NCBI GenBank assembly: GCA_007258455.2
Contig: VDFB02139235.1
Location: forward strand, 1 to 64,000
Direction of reading: 5' to 3'
Length of the DNA stretch: 64,000 nt
Source: Sequoia sempervirens
Lineage: Eukaryota; Streptophyta; Pinopsida; Cupressales; Cupressaceae
The position numbers were made by a program, and so were the translations under genes. Of the stretch, positions 45,763 to 58,619 are shown piece by piece. The stretch's first letter is position 1. Every line of letters starts with the position of its first letter. The notes beneath the pieces were generated by a model. The model was not told the origin of the DNA. It saw only the letters and a program-made list of their open reading frames with translations, and did not search any database.

Positions 45763-46549
45763 CTAAAATGTGGTAACATGATTTTTTATGTTGAAAGCAC
45801 TAATACTTTTTGCCTGAATGTCCATTTTTAATTAAAATTCAATAATGTAAATAGCCCAAACAAAAATAAGTTTTATTTTATATGAATTAGTATGTACCCC
45901 TTTGTGCTTCCATTTGTAGTCAATGAGAAAAGAAGCATATGTTCTCCTTTCAACTTCAGAGAAAATAACTTATCCTTCTTCTCTATTACACTGACTCTTT
46001 ACCAATTTAGGCCATAGTAGCATTCCACTAACACGGCAGTGACATAGCAAACTGAAAGTATAAATGGTATTTTCCATTACTTGGATTTAAAATTAAAAAT
46101 TTGACAAACCATAAAGCAATGAAATGTTTGGAAAAGCAATTGGGAAAACTGGAAGGATTACTATTTCAAGTGAAATATAGTATATAGAGATTGTAACAAA
46201 TATAAGACATAAAATTTACAATGCCAGCAAGGATACCGATTCAAATGACTCTTCTCACTTCATCCTTAACAAACCGTAACTCTGTAATTCTTGCTAATAA
46301 TGATCCTAGAGATTCCAAATCTTGGCATTTCCGGTTGTGCAAATGTTGTATGTACTAATGGTTCCGTCCTACATGAGTCTACCGCATTGGATCTTGGTCA
46401 ACTAGATCCCCATTCCCTGTGTTCGTGTACCAGTTGCCTCTTTCATTTCCTGCAAACAGGGGCCTGATTGTAGTTCTTTAATCACTACAAGCCCTATGGT
46501 GCCTGGGGGAGCTTTCCCTTCTAGCACATAAGTTCTTCTACACTCTACA

Positions 46550-47710
46550 GTCAATCAAATTTCTCCATCTAAGCCAAATGTTGCTCTGCTGAAGCTAAAG
46601 ATAAGACAGCTGGACCTCGTTCCATGTTTTGAGATCCATCATGTACTCACGCTTGGGTACGATATCCTAAATGAAGAGGTAAAATACTCCAATCTGGAAC
46701 TGATTTACAACTTTAGTTCTTTCTGGCCTAGTCTATCTAAGTTACATGACTAGATTTCTAAAACATGGCTCCCTAGTCTCAAGGATCTACTAGAGATCAT
46801 TCCCAGTGCTTAGGGAAATTTCTTTCTGCAGAAAGTGTTGTGGTTCTGGGATAAACATGATTTGCGAGTAAAGTTGTGATTCCCAACCTTTGACCCCGTG
46901 ACAGAAATCTTTTCCATTATGCCAGTTCTACTCTTGCGTAAGTATTGAGAACTCCTTAGGCAAATATTTTGCCTGAGACCCAAAAACTAATTGGCAGATT
47001 CATTCTACTTCAGCTCGAACCCAAGTGGAGATAAACATCTCCAAATATCTGTCAGATGACATTGGCTCATGGTGGAGGACTGTGTGTGAAAACAAATTCC
47101 GGACCATGAGAATATAGCATTCAGATATAGAAAATGCTTCTTAGTAGGCCATATTGCTGCAGATTGCCAAGCAGGTAAATCAAAAGTCTCCAAAAAGGCC
47201 AATTGGTGGAAAAGTGACTACTTATCACATTCAACAATTAAGAGGGTTATGCCCAACTCTTCTAACGACTCAGAAAGCTCCCCAACTATTGTCTCTCCTA
47301 AGCCACCTCTTGCAGATGGAACACTGAAGAATACAATCGTTCACTTAGTTGTGGGGGATAGGCTACCTCCTTCCCCTCATTACTATGCTAATATTGTTTG
47401 CTCCTCCCCTATATTGGTGTTTCAGTATGTGCTGCTTGAAGGCAGATAGTGCTAGTGGCAAAGGTTGTTCTAAATCTACTGAGAAATTGGATAAGCTACT
47501 AGCTTTTGGACAAACCACGGATGCCTCTAAGTTTGTTTTCCTCCCACTTCCCACTCCTTCCTTTATATCTAGCAATGATATGTGGCGATCAAGTTACTCA
47601 AGCAAATGAATGGGGCGTTAGCATCAATATTCTGAACTCTCTTTTGGACACTATTAATCAATCACTATCTACCTCTCTTGCTTCATGTTATGCCCCTTTT
47701 TAGATTTTCA
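46550..47710 (+). pseudogene. LINE ORF1 (DUF4283-type) remnant in the intron
   Basis: On the plus strand about 46695-46950 reads NLELIYNFSSFWPSLSKLHD, VLWFWDKHDLRVK and FPTFDPVTEIFSIMPV. This is the DUF4283 pattern (FWPSL...W.FG...K.W.P.F.P). At 47108 follows the zinc knuckle YRKCFLVGHIAADC (first Cys now Tyr), then a Ser/Pro-rich tail (47249-47449). Many stops and shifts are present. It is inserted in the large intron of the broken gene, in the opposite orientation. Confidence 0.65.
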
Positions 47711-48319
47711 ATCAACTATGCAATTTTGTGATGTTTCTAGCACATACAATATAGAGCATAAACAAATATTGAATGGCAACATGAAATCCAATGATGAAAC
47801 CCTCAAATCTGGTTTTCAATTTATTATATTAGCTGAAAAATTACAAAGTTTAATATGCATTATGGAAAAGTAAATTTTCAAAAATTAAATCATAAATGTT
47901 CATTCATAGGCTGTTATACTGTTCTACAGATGGCAAACTTGTGCTGGAATAAAATCAGATTCAATTCCTTGCTCAGACAACCATTGATTGAGTGAATTTT
48001 TACTGTGTTTAGTGTTGTACAACAGCTGGTGAAGGCGGTTGCAGATCTAGGTGGAATGTGGATGATATTTTCTGATTGGTGATGAAATATACTGTACTGC
48101 AGCTAGATCTATGTTGTGATGACTAGAATATGTTGTACAGCAGCTAGATATACCTTGTGGCAGTTGGAATGTTCCCTTAAATCCTCACACACAATCACCA
48201 ATGATGAAATATAGCTTGATTTGCTTGCAAATATTGACTGATTTGTTCCTTCACAAATTGAAATCTTCATATAAATCACAATTATCAGCACAATTGTGAT
48301 CCCTAGGTAGAATCACCCC

Positions 48320-48550
48320 TCATGGACAAGAGGGCTTTTGTCCTCCAATCCAACAATGGCAACCAAGAGGGTTTTCATCATCAAGATCTCCTACGCCAAA
48401 GGGTTTCATCATTGTTCCAAAAGGTTTCAAGGACAAGGCAATGTGGGGATGCTATAACAGGTTTCAGGGACGAGGGGACCAAGGGCCTAAGTTTGGGTTG
48501 GGTGGCAGCATGGGACGGCGATAGGGTGATGGCAAGGGAGTGGCACTAAA
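48320..48550. repeat. Short diverged repeat related to 53750-53970
   Basis: The phrases 'aagagggttttgtcctccaa', 'ggttttcatc' and 'ccaaaggg' occur here and again at 53750-53970, suggesting a dispersed repeat. The open frame 48322-48549 is not taken as a gene. Confidence 0.4.
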
Positions 48551-48789
48551 ATACATATATTAATTGAAAAACTAGTTATAAAAAGATGTAAAGTATAAGA
48601 ATTATAAATGAAACTTTGGCAAACTAATGTTAACATTTGAATTTTGAAGTGAACATGAACAATTTAACAATGAAAATGTTGAATTCAAAATTTATATTAT
48701 ATTTTTATTATGATGATTACAGTGACAAATGTTCAAAATGACAAAATGGAGTGAAGTGAGGCCTCTAAACATCCCCAAACTCCTCATCA

Positions 48790-50790
48790 CTAGAAATGTT
48801 GGAATCCACATGGTCAAGCTCCTCCAAACTAATGCCAACCAGCCTTGTCTACGTAGTATCCTCATCAACGTGTGCTGGCTCCTCTAGCTCTAAATCCCAC
48901 CGTGATGTTGGACTCTACTTGTACGTAAGTGTCTTGCGGTCAATGAGACCCAAGGCACTATGTACAACCACAAACTTCTTTGCTCTCCTAGAGGTAAGCA
49001 TGTTCCTCTTAAGAGAGTGGATGAAGCTATAAGTAGACTAGTTCCTTTCAGCAACAAAAGAACTAGAAACCTAAGATAGAAAACAAATGGATATGGAGAT
49101 AGTCAAAGAAATTGGCCCATGTGTAGTCCATCACAAAATTAGGTCCTCTTGTGCCATAGTTTCCATATCCATCTTCACCTCCTCAAAATAACCCTTAAGA
49201 GTGGCAAATTTTGTCCACTCAATACAAATGATTTCAGCCTCTACAAGATCATACATCTTTTGGACGGCTTCATGAACCCTACCTTCACCTCACCATCAAG
49301 TATGGGTGTAACTCTACCAAGCCTTTACATATACCACTTGGGGTTCAATGCATAGGCAGCCATGTGCAAGGGAGTGTTGATCTTCTTCCATCTCTAATGA
49401 ATGATTGGTTGAATGTGGTCATTGTAGAATGCCAATGTGGGGCCCTTCTCTTGCACAACAACCTACATTTGGTCCAGCATAGAATCATTGCACTCATACA
49501 CCTCTCCAAGGTTAGGTGTATGGGCATCCCCATATCTAATCACTTGAAAGACTGGAGCAATGATGGAGACAATATATTTTGCATCACCCCAAAAAGCATC
49601 ACTCTTCACTACATCCTTCACCCTCTTCCCCTACTCTATCTTGGACTCACACCACCAATTCCATTCTATTGTCATAACCATTAGTTGCAACGCCTCTTGC
49701 GACTCAAGCATCCTCTCCAAGAGAATGAAATAGGATACATATCTAGTCTCTATAGTTTTCAAGAATTCCTTCTTAGAGAAGGTCTTGAAAAGTGCATGTG
49801 AAGTGTGTGGTTGCAAATAAACATCTACGCATGTCTAGAATCATTGACCATTGCCTTTATCCAATCAATCTTCCCCATGTCCTTGAGTACATTATTGATG
49901 GAATGCAACAAAGAGTCCCCCAAATATGTCTATAAGTTGCCTCAATTAACTTCCTTGCAACTTTGCACACATGGGCCACATCTATCACTACTTGGATCAC
50001 ATTTTGTGGCCCAACCTACTCTATAGCATCTTTGAGGATCTAAAACAAAAAATCAACATCCTTGCAATACCCTGAACAATCAACTACCTTAAGAAAATAA
50101 GGATCCTTTGAACACGTAACCATGATATTGATGAGTGGACAATGCCTAATGTTTGTCCACCCATCCATGACTATGCTACATCCACTTGTGGCCCAAGATT
50201 CCTTCATTTTATCCATTAACATATTTATCTTGAAATAGTTCTTATCCAAGATTGTGGTCCTCAATTTTGTCTCCCCTAGTGGCATACATGATGGTCCTAC
50301 CCTTGCTACCTTCACCATCGCCTCCTTATAAAAGGAGAGTAACCCACATGGAATGGAATGCCATTGGCAAAGAAGAATTTGTCAATGGCATCATCTACCT
50401 CATCCTTCACTTGCACATTGGATAATTCTACTACTGGGATAGGAGCATCACTTGTCATCTTGTGTTTCCCCCTAGCCTCTCCTACCCTTGAAGTGGAAGA
50501 AGTTGGCATATGTGCAACTAGCCTCTACCAAGTAGTAGTAGAACCTTGTCTCTGATGACCCCTCGGCCTCAGAGACAAATAAACAGATGTAGGTGCATTG
50601 TCTTCACCATTTGGACCACCCCATAACTTAAATATCTCGACCTAATAGTTCATTTTTTTTTGCCAAAGTTTCACATTCTTCTACACCTTTTCCTCAAATA
50701 CGGAGGTGGGCATTAAATCTGGTAATGCTGCCCTTAAATTCAAGCTTAAAAAGTGGCATTTCCACAACCTGCTGCCCCCAAATTCCCCAA
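48790..50790 (-). pseudogene. hAT-superfamily transposase (BED, DUF659, dimerisation region), broken
   Basis: hAT transposases cut and paste DNA transposons. Reading down the minus strand: a decayed BED zinc finger at about 50790-50640 (KLEFKGSITRFNAHLRI), then 50509-50312 FFFANGIPFHVGYSPF, 50318-50040 with GPSCMPLGETKLRTTILDKN and CSIVMDGWTNIRHCPLINIM (DUF659), and 49816-49631 HTSHALFKTFSKKEFLKTIE. Next comes about 49530-49345 with FYNDHIQPIIH and PLHMAAYALNPKWYM, and near 49040-48900 the C-terminal NWSTYSFIHSLKRN/LGLIDRKT region. Multiple frameshifts and stops separate them. Terminal inverted repeats were not identified. It lies in the large intron. Confidence 0.85.
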
Positions 50791-50829
50791 GTTGGACTTG
50801 TAATTTTGATATAAAATTATAAGTTTATA

Positions 50830-52080
50830 ATTTTAAAATTAAATTTCAAACTATGCATAATGCAAGGGATTAAGACACAAAAAAAAATTTTGTGTGTTTT
50901 TTTACTTCAGGTCACACAAAGGCAGAAGCAAAGGATATACAAATAAAAAATCTTTGTTCATAATACTTTTCAACTAAGGATTTCACTTATGTTTTTCTTA
51001 CTTCAGGTCACATGAAGCACAAAAGCAAAGGATACATAAAAGTTACAACCCTAGTTTGACAAAATTAAAAAAATGAACATCTATAAGTAGACCTTTTTAA
51101 AAATATGACTTGTATAATTAAACAAAATGCAAAATTCAAAACAAAACTAACAACTATTGAATTTAAAATTTAAAATTGAAATTTGCAACTTGGTATACGA
51201 ATTTTATCAATATTGATGACAATATACAGCCATGTCTATGGATTCTATAAACATAAATCATGAAAATAATAAAGAAATTTTGAAAAATCAGTCATCAAAG
51301 CCTACCTCTTGCTTGAAAAATAGTTGGCAACTTGGCATCACTTCTCTTCTTGCTCTTCTTCTTGCTCCTCCTCAACCCTTTTGCTCTCCACTCTTACTCC
51401 TTGCACTTGCAACTCACACTCACACTCACACTATCAACTTCTTGTTGATTTGTTTTGTGAGTTGAAATGAGGATAGGAGGCAATTTCATAGAGTTTGTGG
51501 AGTTTGGGAGGGGCCCATAGGCCATTAGAGTTTAGCCTTGGGAACGGAGTTAAAAAAAAATGATTGTTGGCTGTCTGGCTGCAAGAGATGCCTTCGCATT
51601 CCCATGATAGTTGAGAGACTCTTGGGAGTCCCCCAGATGTCTCAAGGACGTCCCATAGATGGCACCACTAATGGGAAAGCAATGAGGGTACATCCCCCCA
51701 AGTCCCTGTGTCCTAGAGATGTCTCCATGCCAAAAGTACAAGATTTTTTTGGGGGAACGTGTGCCTTTGGAACACTAGTTTTCATCCTCAAGTGCTAAAA
51801 ATCTACAAAAAGAAATTGACAACAATAGATGATTGAAATGACCAAATCAACCTCCTTCTATAAATTCTCTTTGGGACCTCAATTTGATTTCTTTACCCTC
51901 CAAAGTGTTTCAAAATACCTTTTCCTTTTTCCCTCCAAAACAATTTAGTGAAAATAGACAAAATCTTCTCAAGAACAAAAGACTTTGAACAGTTGCTAAT
52001 AAGGGAAGCAACTAAAACTCTTGCAGCACCTCCTCAAACATGTTAGGTAACTTTTTTGCCAAATGGGACCTTCAATGTGA
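50830..52080. other. Intronic spacer, no gene assigned
   Basis: A Ser/Leu/Pro-rich frame at 51232-51465 and a G/C-richer stretch at about 51540-51790 are open but unrecognised. They may be outer parts of the hAT element. Confidence 0.4.
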
Positions 52081-52105
52081 TAAATTTTCTAAGATATATC
52101 CAAGT

Positions 52106-52555
52106 GCTGGTTTTGGTATAAACTCTTGATAATTATGGGAAAAGAGCTGAAATTTTCATATTGGATGGGAATAATTAAGCATTTTTTGGGAAACAATGCC
52201 AAAGCAGCGCTGGTTTTGGTATAAACTCTGGATAATTATGGGAAAAGAGCTGAAATTTTCATAGTGGATGGGAACAATTAAGCATTTTTTGGGCAACAAT
52301 ACTCCCAACCATTCCCAACATGGCCAAAGCAGTGCTGGTTTTGGTATAAACTCTGGATAATTATGGGAAAAGAGCTGAAATTTTCATAGTGGATGGGAAC
52401 TCCCACCATTCCTAACATAGCCAAAGCAGTGCTGGTTTTGGTATAAACTATGGATAATTATGGGAAAAGAGCTGAAATTTTCATAGTGGATGGGAACAAT
52501 TAAGCATTTTTGGGCAACAATACTCCCAACCATTCCCAACATGGCCAAAGCAGGT
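52106..52555. repeat. Tandem repeat, four units
   Basis: Units starting gctggttttggtataaactc at 52106, 52209, 52334 and 52431 carry 'gggaaaagagctgaaatttt', with variable length (97-125 bp) caused by an optional 'caattaagcattttttgggcaacaatac' piece. The units are highly similar, so expansion is fairly recent. Confidence 0.9.
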
Positions 52556-52971
52556 GTTTTTGTCTTTCTAGGGAAATAGATTGCCCCAAGAAATTGGTAT
52601 AGAACTTTCTGACCCCAGCTATCTCTGGGACAGTCAAGGGATAACCAATAACCAAGCATCCCTACTCATCTGGCCAAGGAGTCCCCTCACTGTCCCCTAT
52701 AGGGAAGATTTCCCTGCTTGTACAGGAACATCTTGGGAATATCCTACCTTGCAAGCAGCAGTGGGGCCTTTAGGGAAACATTTCATCCCTATCCCCAAAT
52801 CCTAGGGATGTCCTTATCATGGAAATGTTTGTTTCCGAGGGGGATTAATTCCCATGGAGCACTATAGGAATCATACTGGACATAGATTGAAATAGGTCAT
52901 GTTGGGCATTTCTTTACAAATTTGGACTAATATGCACAATTTTTTAATTTATGGAGTAGACCTTGGCAAAA

Positions 52972-53205
52972 ATTGCAATCTCCCCTTTTAGAATTTTCCT
53001 GAACCCTACAATGTTTTTTTTCCAATTTATGCAAAACTGCAATAAATAAGAAATGCATTATAGAAGCTATTGAACTTCATTAATAAAAATTGTAATGTCC
53101 CATTTCAGAACATTCCTAAACCCTACAATACTTTTTTTCTAATTTTTGCAAAACTGTAAGATATATGAAAAACAGAATAGCAGCTATTCAACTTCATTAA
53201 TTATC
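52972..53205. repeat. Tandem dimer, about 120 bp unit
   Basis: Both units run 'ttg-aat-t-cc...tcctgaaccctacaat', 'gcaaaactg' and 'agctatt-aacttcattaat'. The second begins TGTAATGTCCC, reminiscent of an LTR start. Confidence 0.7.
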
Positions 53206-53697
53206 AAGTATAATAGTTAAGGAAAATATTTAAAAACTCATAAATGATGATGCAAGGCACTGCAGAAAACCTTTTTCATATTCTATTGAGTACAAATATA
53301 CATTCAGCTAATAAAATGTCAATATATTCACCAAACTGCAGGGATCCACTTACAAATAATGTTAAGGATGCTGTCAGCAGTACGACTAGGAGCACACTTT
53401 AAACAGCAGTGAAAAAACTTACTATAGGCTGCAATTAACAATGAAACGCATGGTTCGACTGGATATAAAATGGTACAGTGACTCAGTAATGTGTACAGTA
53501 ACCCCGATACTTATTATAACGGTTGTGATAGCTTGTAGGAGGTAGGATAATGTTGAGGGTAGGTACCGATAGGAACATCAACAGCAGCGATTAATATTCA
53601 ACTGATTCCATAAGCTATCATTAATGGAATCCTTCACCCTAAAAATTTGGACTCATTTGCAAACTTCAACACTACCAAAAATCTCAATAACCAAATT

Positions 53698-53888
53698 GAA
53701 AACTAGAAATAACTTCAATCTTTCAACACAAATGCAATTGCTAAATTGAATCATCTCACTTGGATAAGAGGGTTTTGTCCTCCAATCCCAATTTGAAAAC
53801 TAGAAATAACTTCAATCTTTCAACACAAATGCAATTGCTAAATTGAATCATCTCACTTGGATAAGAGGGTTTTGTCCTCCAAACCCAA
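53698..53888. repeat. Nearly perfect tandem duplication, 97 bp period
   Basis: The unit 'gaaaactagaaataacttca...gggttttgtcctccaa' appears twice with almost no differences, so it is a recent duplication. Confidence 0.92.
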
Positions 53889-53899
53889 TTAAAAACCAA

Positions 53900-55030
53900 A
53901 AGGATTTCCATCCTCCAAATTTCCACACATCAAAGGTTTTCATCCTCAAATGGGAAGATGAACACAAGTGCTCAAGCTTTGGAAAAGAATTTAATTGCAA
54001 TGACAAAAATAGATAATGCCTTTGATCAATTTTCCCTCCAATAAATTTCTTTTAGGCCACTCAATTTAAATATCATTTTCCCTCCAAAGTGTTTAGAATA
54101 CATTTTTTAAATTAAATATTAGATGAGGCCTTATGATGTAATAAAATTTAAAATGTGCTTATAAATATAATTATTGTCTCAACTTAAAATATTATTATTT
54201 ACATTTCCCTAACTTATCCCTTAACCTACAGGAAATGAGGAAATAGGTCCCCAATTAATTTAATTAGAAAAGGGGACATGACAAAAATTGTTTTAACCAT
54301 TAGCAGAAGCAATTGTCAAAATCAAGAGAGACAAATAGAGCTATAAAAATTTAAACCAACGCAGGGATTAAGACACAACAGAGTTAGACCCAAAAAAATC
54401 TCAAATTTAAGGACAAATACAATGCACGTTAGGATCCTACAAAAGTCCTCATTACTATTTTCTTTACCTATGTGAAATAAGACAAAATCTTAAATGTTAA
54501 CCAAAAGCATTTTCTTCAAATGTTGTAAATAAAATGCATTCAAAATTGTATGTGATATCATAATACTAGATTGACTTTTCATATGAAATCCTCGTAAAAG
54601 ATTTCGAGGAACCAATGTTCTGCAATGAGGGAGGACAATCCACATAGGTCATTCCCATTCTATTCTACTTGATGGAATGTGCTAATCCCGCTTTAGTCAA
54701 ATGTTCCAATCTTACAAATTTTTCATTACTTTTTAATTCATTGCATGTTTCTAGTAATCATCATTTTTGCATTTTTCCTTGAGAGACATTCAGCAGTCCT
54801 TTGAGACATTAGACATAAGGCAAGTTGACAAAGACATGAAATAGAATTTTTCTCATTTCATCCATCAACAGATGCCCTTTGTTGCAAGATGATTTCCTCT
54901 AAAATGATGTTCTAGGATATAAGCATGTTTATTTTTTGATAATACATCTATGTCAGCAAGCATTATAGCACTTATGTTGGGATATGTTGTGAAAAGATGA
55001 AAGCAGCAGAAAAGAAATACTAGAAATATA
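53900..55030. other. Intronic spacer, nothing recognised
   Basis: AT-rich sequence between the 97 bp duplication and the exon at 55032. No coding motif. Confidence 0.55.
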
Positions 55031-55031
55031 C

Positions 55032-55118
55032 CTTCTTGAGTTCAATTTGATTACCATCTGTGCCTTTCTTGCGACATGTCAGCCCCAAAACAACATCAGG
55101 ATTCAAAGCATCCTCAAT
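55032..55118 (-). pseudogene. Exon-like segment, 29 codons, intact
   Basis: An 87 bp phase-0 segment between 'aatgcag' and 'GTATAT', reading IEDALNPDVVLGLTCRKKG followed by TDGNQIELKK. Confidence 0.7.
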
Positions 55119-55230
55119 CTGCATTAGTAACATGTGCTTAAGTTAACTTCTCATATCACTATAAATCTAGCGTTAGATTATATCAAGACTGCAAGAGTAT
55201 TATAATTAAATAATTGTTGCTTTAAAGCAC

Positions 55231-55480
55231 CTCTTTTTCAACAAAAGATTTCCATGGCTGGTACAATGAGGAAATAATCACCTGAATAAAATACACAACT
55301 TTCTCTTTTAATGTTGGTGAGGCCAAACCTGCAATGGTCCTTTCTTTTAAGGCTTCAAAAATATCTGTTGGAATGTGTGTATCAAATGTTTTCTTCAATG
55401 GAGTTGAAAACCTTTTTCACCCTTCTTAAATTTCTCCAGGATGTCTGAGCTGACACATTCATGCCATGCTAACCCACCAC
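55231..55480 (-). pseudogene. Exon-like segment with LKKTFDTHIP motif, frameshifted
   Basis: It reads LAWHECVSSDILEKFKKG, shifts frame at GGTGAAAAAGG near 55405-55415, then reads STPLKKTFDTHIPTDIFEAL, KERTIAGLASPTLKEK and QPWKSFVEKE up to a possible donor GAG/GTGCTT. The 5' limit (about 55480) is uncertain. Confidence 0.6.
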
Positions 55481-55499
55481 TACATTACAATGATTAGTG

Positions 55500-56640
55500 A
55501 GTAAATTAACATCTAAGTTGCCCCATACTTGCATTCACATATTTCTATATAATTAAGATTCTTTAGCAATATGTTGTGTAATTGTATAATATTACACTTC
55601 TCATGCATGGTCAGAATTAAAGCATTGAAATCTCTTAATTTATGCAGCACCTACTAAAAAACCTTTTAACAGTAGAGATGACAATCCATTAGCTCCTTAT
55701 ATCTACATTTTTTTGCTTTTCATGAAAAAATGCCAACAATCTAAAAGAATATTGTTAAATTATTTCTATCAAAAAACTACACTATTACCAGGAACAAATA
55801 TAATCATTAAGCATATTATGGTTCTAGGACATGTATGATCAAACCTCAAAGCATATTAATAATTCAATATTGAAATCTTTATTGCATTTGCTCAAGATTT
55901 GAACAAACTTTCACAATTTTTCCTAAAACTTGTCTCCCACTTCATATAACAAACAAGCAAATATAATTTTCCCAAAAAATCTACAAATATGCTTAGTACC
56001 TTTCCAATGAATATAAATAGCTAATCTATTTATGTGCTATTGTTTTGTTTTGTAAAATATAACCAGTCAAGTATACTGTAATTGGCCAGTGTTCATCTTG
56101 TCTACAATTAGCCTGTTATACCTTTTTTAATATATTTCCTCTATGTGCTCATCTTTCACAGTGGTTTCATACACTGCTGCAAAACTCATGAATAAATCAT
56201 GACTAATCACCACTTGCAGGTATGGTGATCCAAGTCAACTTGAATCACTGATATTTTTAATGAGCTCAGTTCCCAAGAACATTTAATCAGAGAAAATTAT
56301 TTCTATTCTGTCTTATATAAACAGTTTTTTAAAATTTTAAGCCTCATATTTACTATCCAGAATTCAATTTTTTGACGACAATTTCAGAATTTGACAAAGA
56401 AAAATTATTGGAGACCAGAATCAACTCACATTGGATCAAATCCAATCAATTAGGGTACGATTCCTGAGGCTTTCAATATTTTCCTCTGATTGCTAGTAAA
56501 ATTCTTAAGGCCAATACCAAGATGATTCATTCAGAATTCACCATTGTGCAGAAAGAATGGCAATTCAAAATTGTAATTAAAGATTTCAATTTTGTATATC
56601 AGTTGTAGGTCTAAGTTTAAAGCTAAATGTAATTGTTTAC
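55500..56640. other. Intronic spacer, nothing recognised
   Basis: AT-rich, no open frame of note and no recognised repeat. Confidence 0.55.
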
Positions 56641-56949
56641 TCTTCTGGGTGAATTGTTGAGGTCGCAGGAGGTCAACAATTCATAAAGGAAAGATAACAA
56701 GAGAAATATATTCATGGCCTTCAATTTACTTGCTGGTCACCACAATTAGCCGCAGCAAACACCTTTTTATGCAAGATTAAGGTTACAAGGAGTCACGCAG
56801 GTCATAAAGGGGTGCAGAATGAAAGAGGGCAAGTTTAAAGCTGATGTTGCTAATGTTGAACAGGAAATACAGTTCGCAGCAGGTAGAATGTGGGTTATTT
56901 GAAGTCGGGTTTGGCGTGAAACAGGGTGACGTACATAGAGGAGGTCGCA

Positions 56950-57062
56950 GCAGCATTTTAACAAGTTTTAACCTACCACCATCCATTATTTCGAGAGTTA
57001 CCTGCTCGTCTAAGGCCTGCAACTCTTCCTTGCATCATGCTTTAAATTGTGGGGGGTTCTAG
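56950..57062 (-). pseudogene. Possible copia RT N-terminal fragment
   Basis: On the minus strand QFKA, stop, CKEELQALDEQVTLEIMD resembles the start of copia RT (W..AM.EELQALD...TWEIV.). No further RT motif follows, so this is a small, uncertain fragment. Confidence 0.35.
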
Positions 57063-57199
57063 GATGGTCCTGAGACCTTCTACATCAGTTGCCAGACTCC
57101 AAAGGAGACAAAGTAGCAAGCCAGGGAGGAGCTGTAGTATTATAGTGATCTATAATTGGTATTTGGTAGCACCCAGCTTATGAGAAAATTGTGCTAGTC

Positions 57200-58129
57200 T
57201 AAGTCGCATAGTTCGCCGAATCTCAAGCATGAGATACGGATTTTGGCGAGCTTGTATTTTTTTATAAAATTCGTTGAAATTCGTTATCATATTCGTACGG
57301 ACGTGTTTTCCATTTAAAATATTCTTAAAATGCATTTTTAGGGGTTTTTAAAAACGTTTTATAGGGTTTCGATGAGTGTTTTTCTATGAAAATATTTGCT
57401 TGAACAATGGCTGGTGCAGGAGATGAAAATTGCAAAGGATAGGACACAGAAATTCCCGTATTCTCCCGTCTGTATATTAAGCGATATGTTTATGCCAAGG
57501 GTTCACAATTACGGCGCCAAAATTGGGCTTCCCACCGTGGTTTTCCACCCCTCGGAAGCATTTGGTATTTATATTTTAAACTCATTGACGAGGCATACAC
57601 CGCAGTAGAATGTGGAAGAAGATGAGTGTTTCAAGCTGCGTAAATCCGACCTGCCATTCCATGTGCGCGTCTCCAAACATTAAACATAAATATCACAGTC
57701 CGGAAGTATTATATCATTATAAATTAAACATATATTATTTTAAAAAATATCAGAGTGATAAACTATATATTTGAACACCCGACTATTATAAATATATATG
57801 TTTAATTTTATTTTTTCGTTTATAATATTAAACTATATAAATTAAACATATATTATTAAAAAAAAATCACAGTATATTTTTACTTTTATTTTACTTTTAT
57901 ATTATTAAACTGACAATTTGATATTATTAAAAAATTAAATATATACATATTAATATATTAATAAACATATAAATGATAATATAATATTATAATGTTTATT
58001 AATTATAATATAATATTATAATAAATTATAATAAGGTGAATTTAATCTGAATTTTTTATTTTTCGAATGTTTTCCTTGCCGAATTTCATCGAATTTTAAT
58101 GTAATTCGAATTCAAACCTTGTGACTTAA
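57200..58129. mobile_element. Candidate TIR element carrying a glycosyltransferase fragment
   Basis: ataaaattcgttgaaattcg (57264-57283) is matched in inverse orientation at 58080-58100 (two mismatches over 20 bases), and 'taagtcgcata' at 57200 has a weaker inverse counterpart at about 58119-58129. Between them lie a UGT fragment (57396-57662) and about 350 bp of very AT-rich DNA. No clear target duplication was found. Confidence 0.35.
57396..57662 (+). pseudogene. UDP-glycosyltransferase fragment
   Basis: Plant UGTs transfer sugars from UDP-sugars to small molecules. This frame reads LLEQWLVQEM-like, then PVCILSDMFMPRVHNYGAKI, GLPTVVFHPSEAFGIYILNS and LTRHTP. This corresponds to the acceptor-side segment of family 1 UGTs (P.CIISD.F...TQ..A..LGIPR.VF...GAF). 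TAG at 57606 interrupts it, but similar residues (ECFKLRKSDLPF) continue in frame to about 57660. The N-terminal His region and the PSPG donor box are missing, so it encodes no enzyme. Base composition is clearly less AT-rich than its flanks, consistent with captured coding sequence. Confidence 0.75.
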
Positions 58130-58411
58130 GGTCACTCAACATTTTTTCCTATTCTTTTCAAGAGTGAACTTTATTCAAAAGTTATTAAAATAAAAAAGGA
58201 TCTTAGTAACCCTTTATAAGGTAAAAACCCAATATCTTGCCTTTCAAAGTAGATTTATATTTTAGGCAAGCCTTAAAAATTCTATGTCTAATTGGAAAGG
58301 AAAGCAACATCTGCAAAACAAATGAAAGCACCATTTCAAAATTGAAGGTTATTTATGCAAAAGAATGCTAAACACTGGCAAAATTCTAGTAAAGAGAAAA
58401 AAATGTGTAAC

Positions 58412-58527
58412 CATGAAATAGTATTTTCCCAAATCGAGCTGCAAATGAAGGCTTTGACGTTTTGACATAACTCTCAACATTGTCAAAAGCTTATCTTAAA
58501 TCACCCTTTATCTTCTCCCATGTGTAC
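58412..58527 (-). pseudogene. Exon-like segment with ARFGKILFHG motif and a stop
   Basis: After 'ctgtgcag' the frame reads YTWEKIKGDLR, TAA, AFDNVESYVKTSKPSFAARF then GKILFHG before a possible donor GTTACA. The tail matches the family's LVARFGKVLFHG-type motif. The stop is one of the lesions. Confidence 0.65.
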
Positions 58528-58619
58528 CTGCACAGATGAGTCTCATTAATTATTAAGGATCTCATATCATTTTTCACATCTAATTCTAAAAATAAAGAAA
58601 AAAATTAAAGCAAAATAAA

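Noticed and set aside
57396..57662. Functional glycosyltransferase gene
   Set aside because: Only one internal segment of the N-terminal half is present, with a stop and without the PSPG box.
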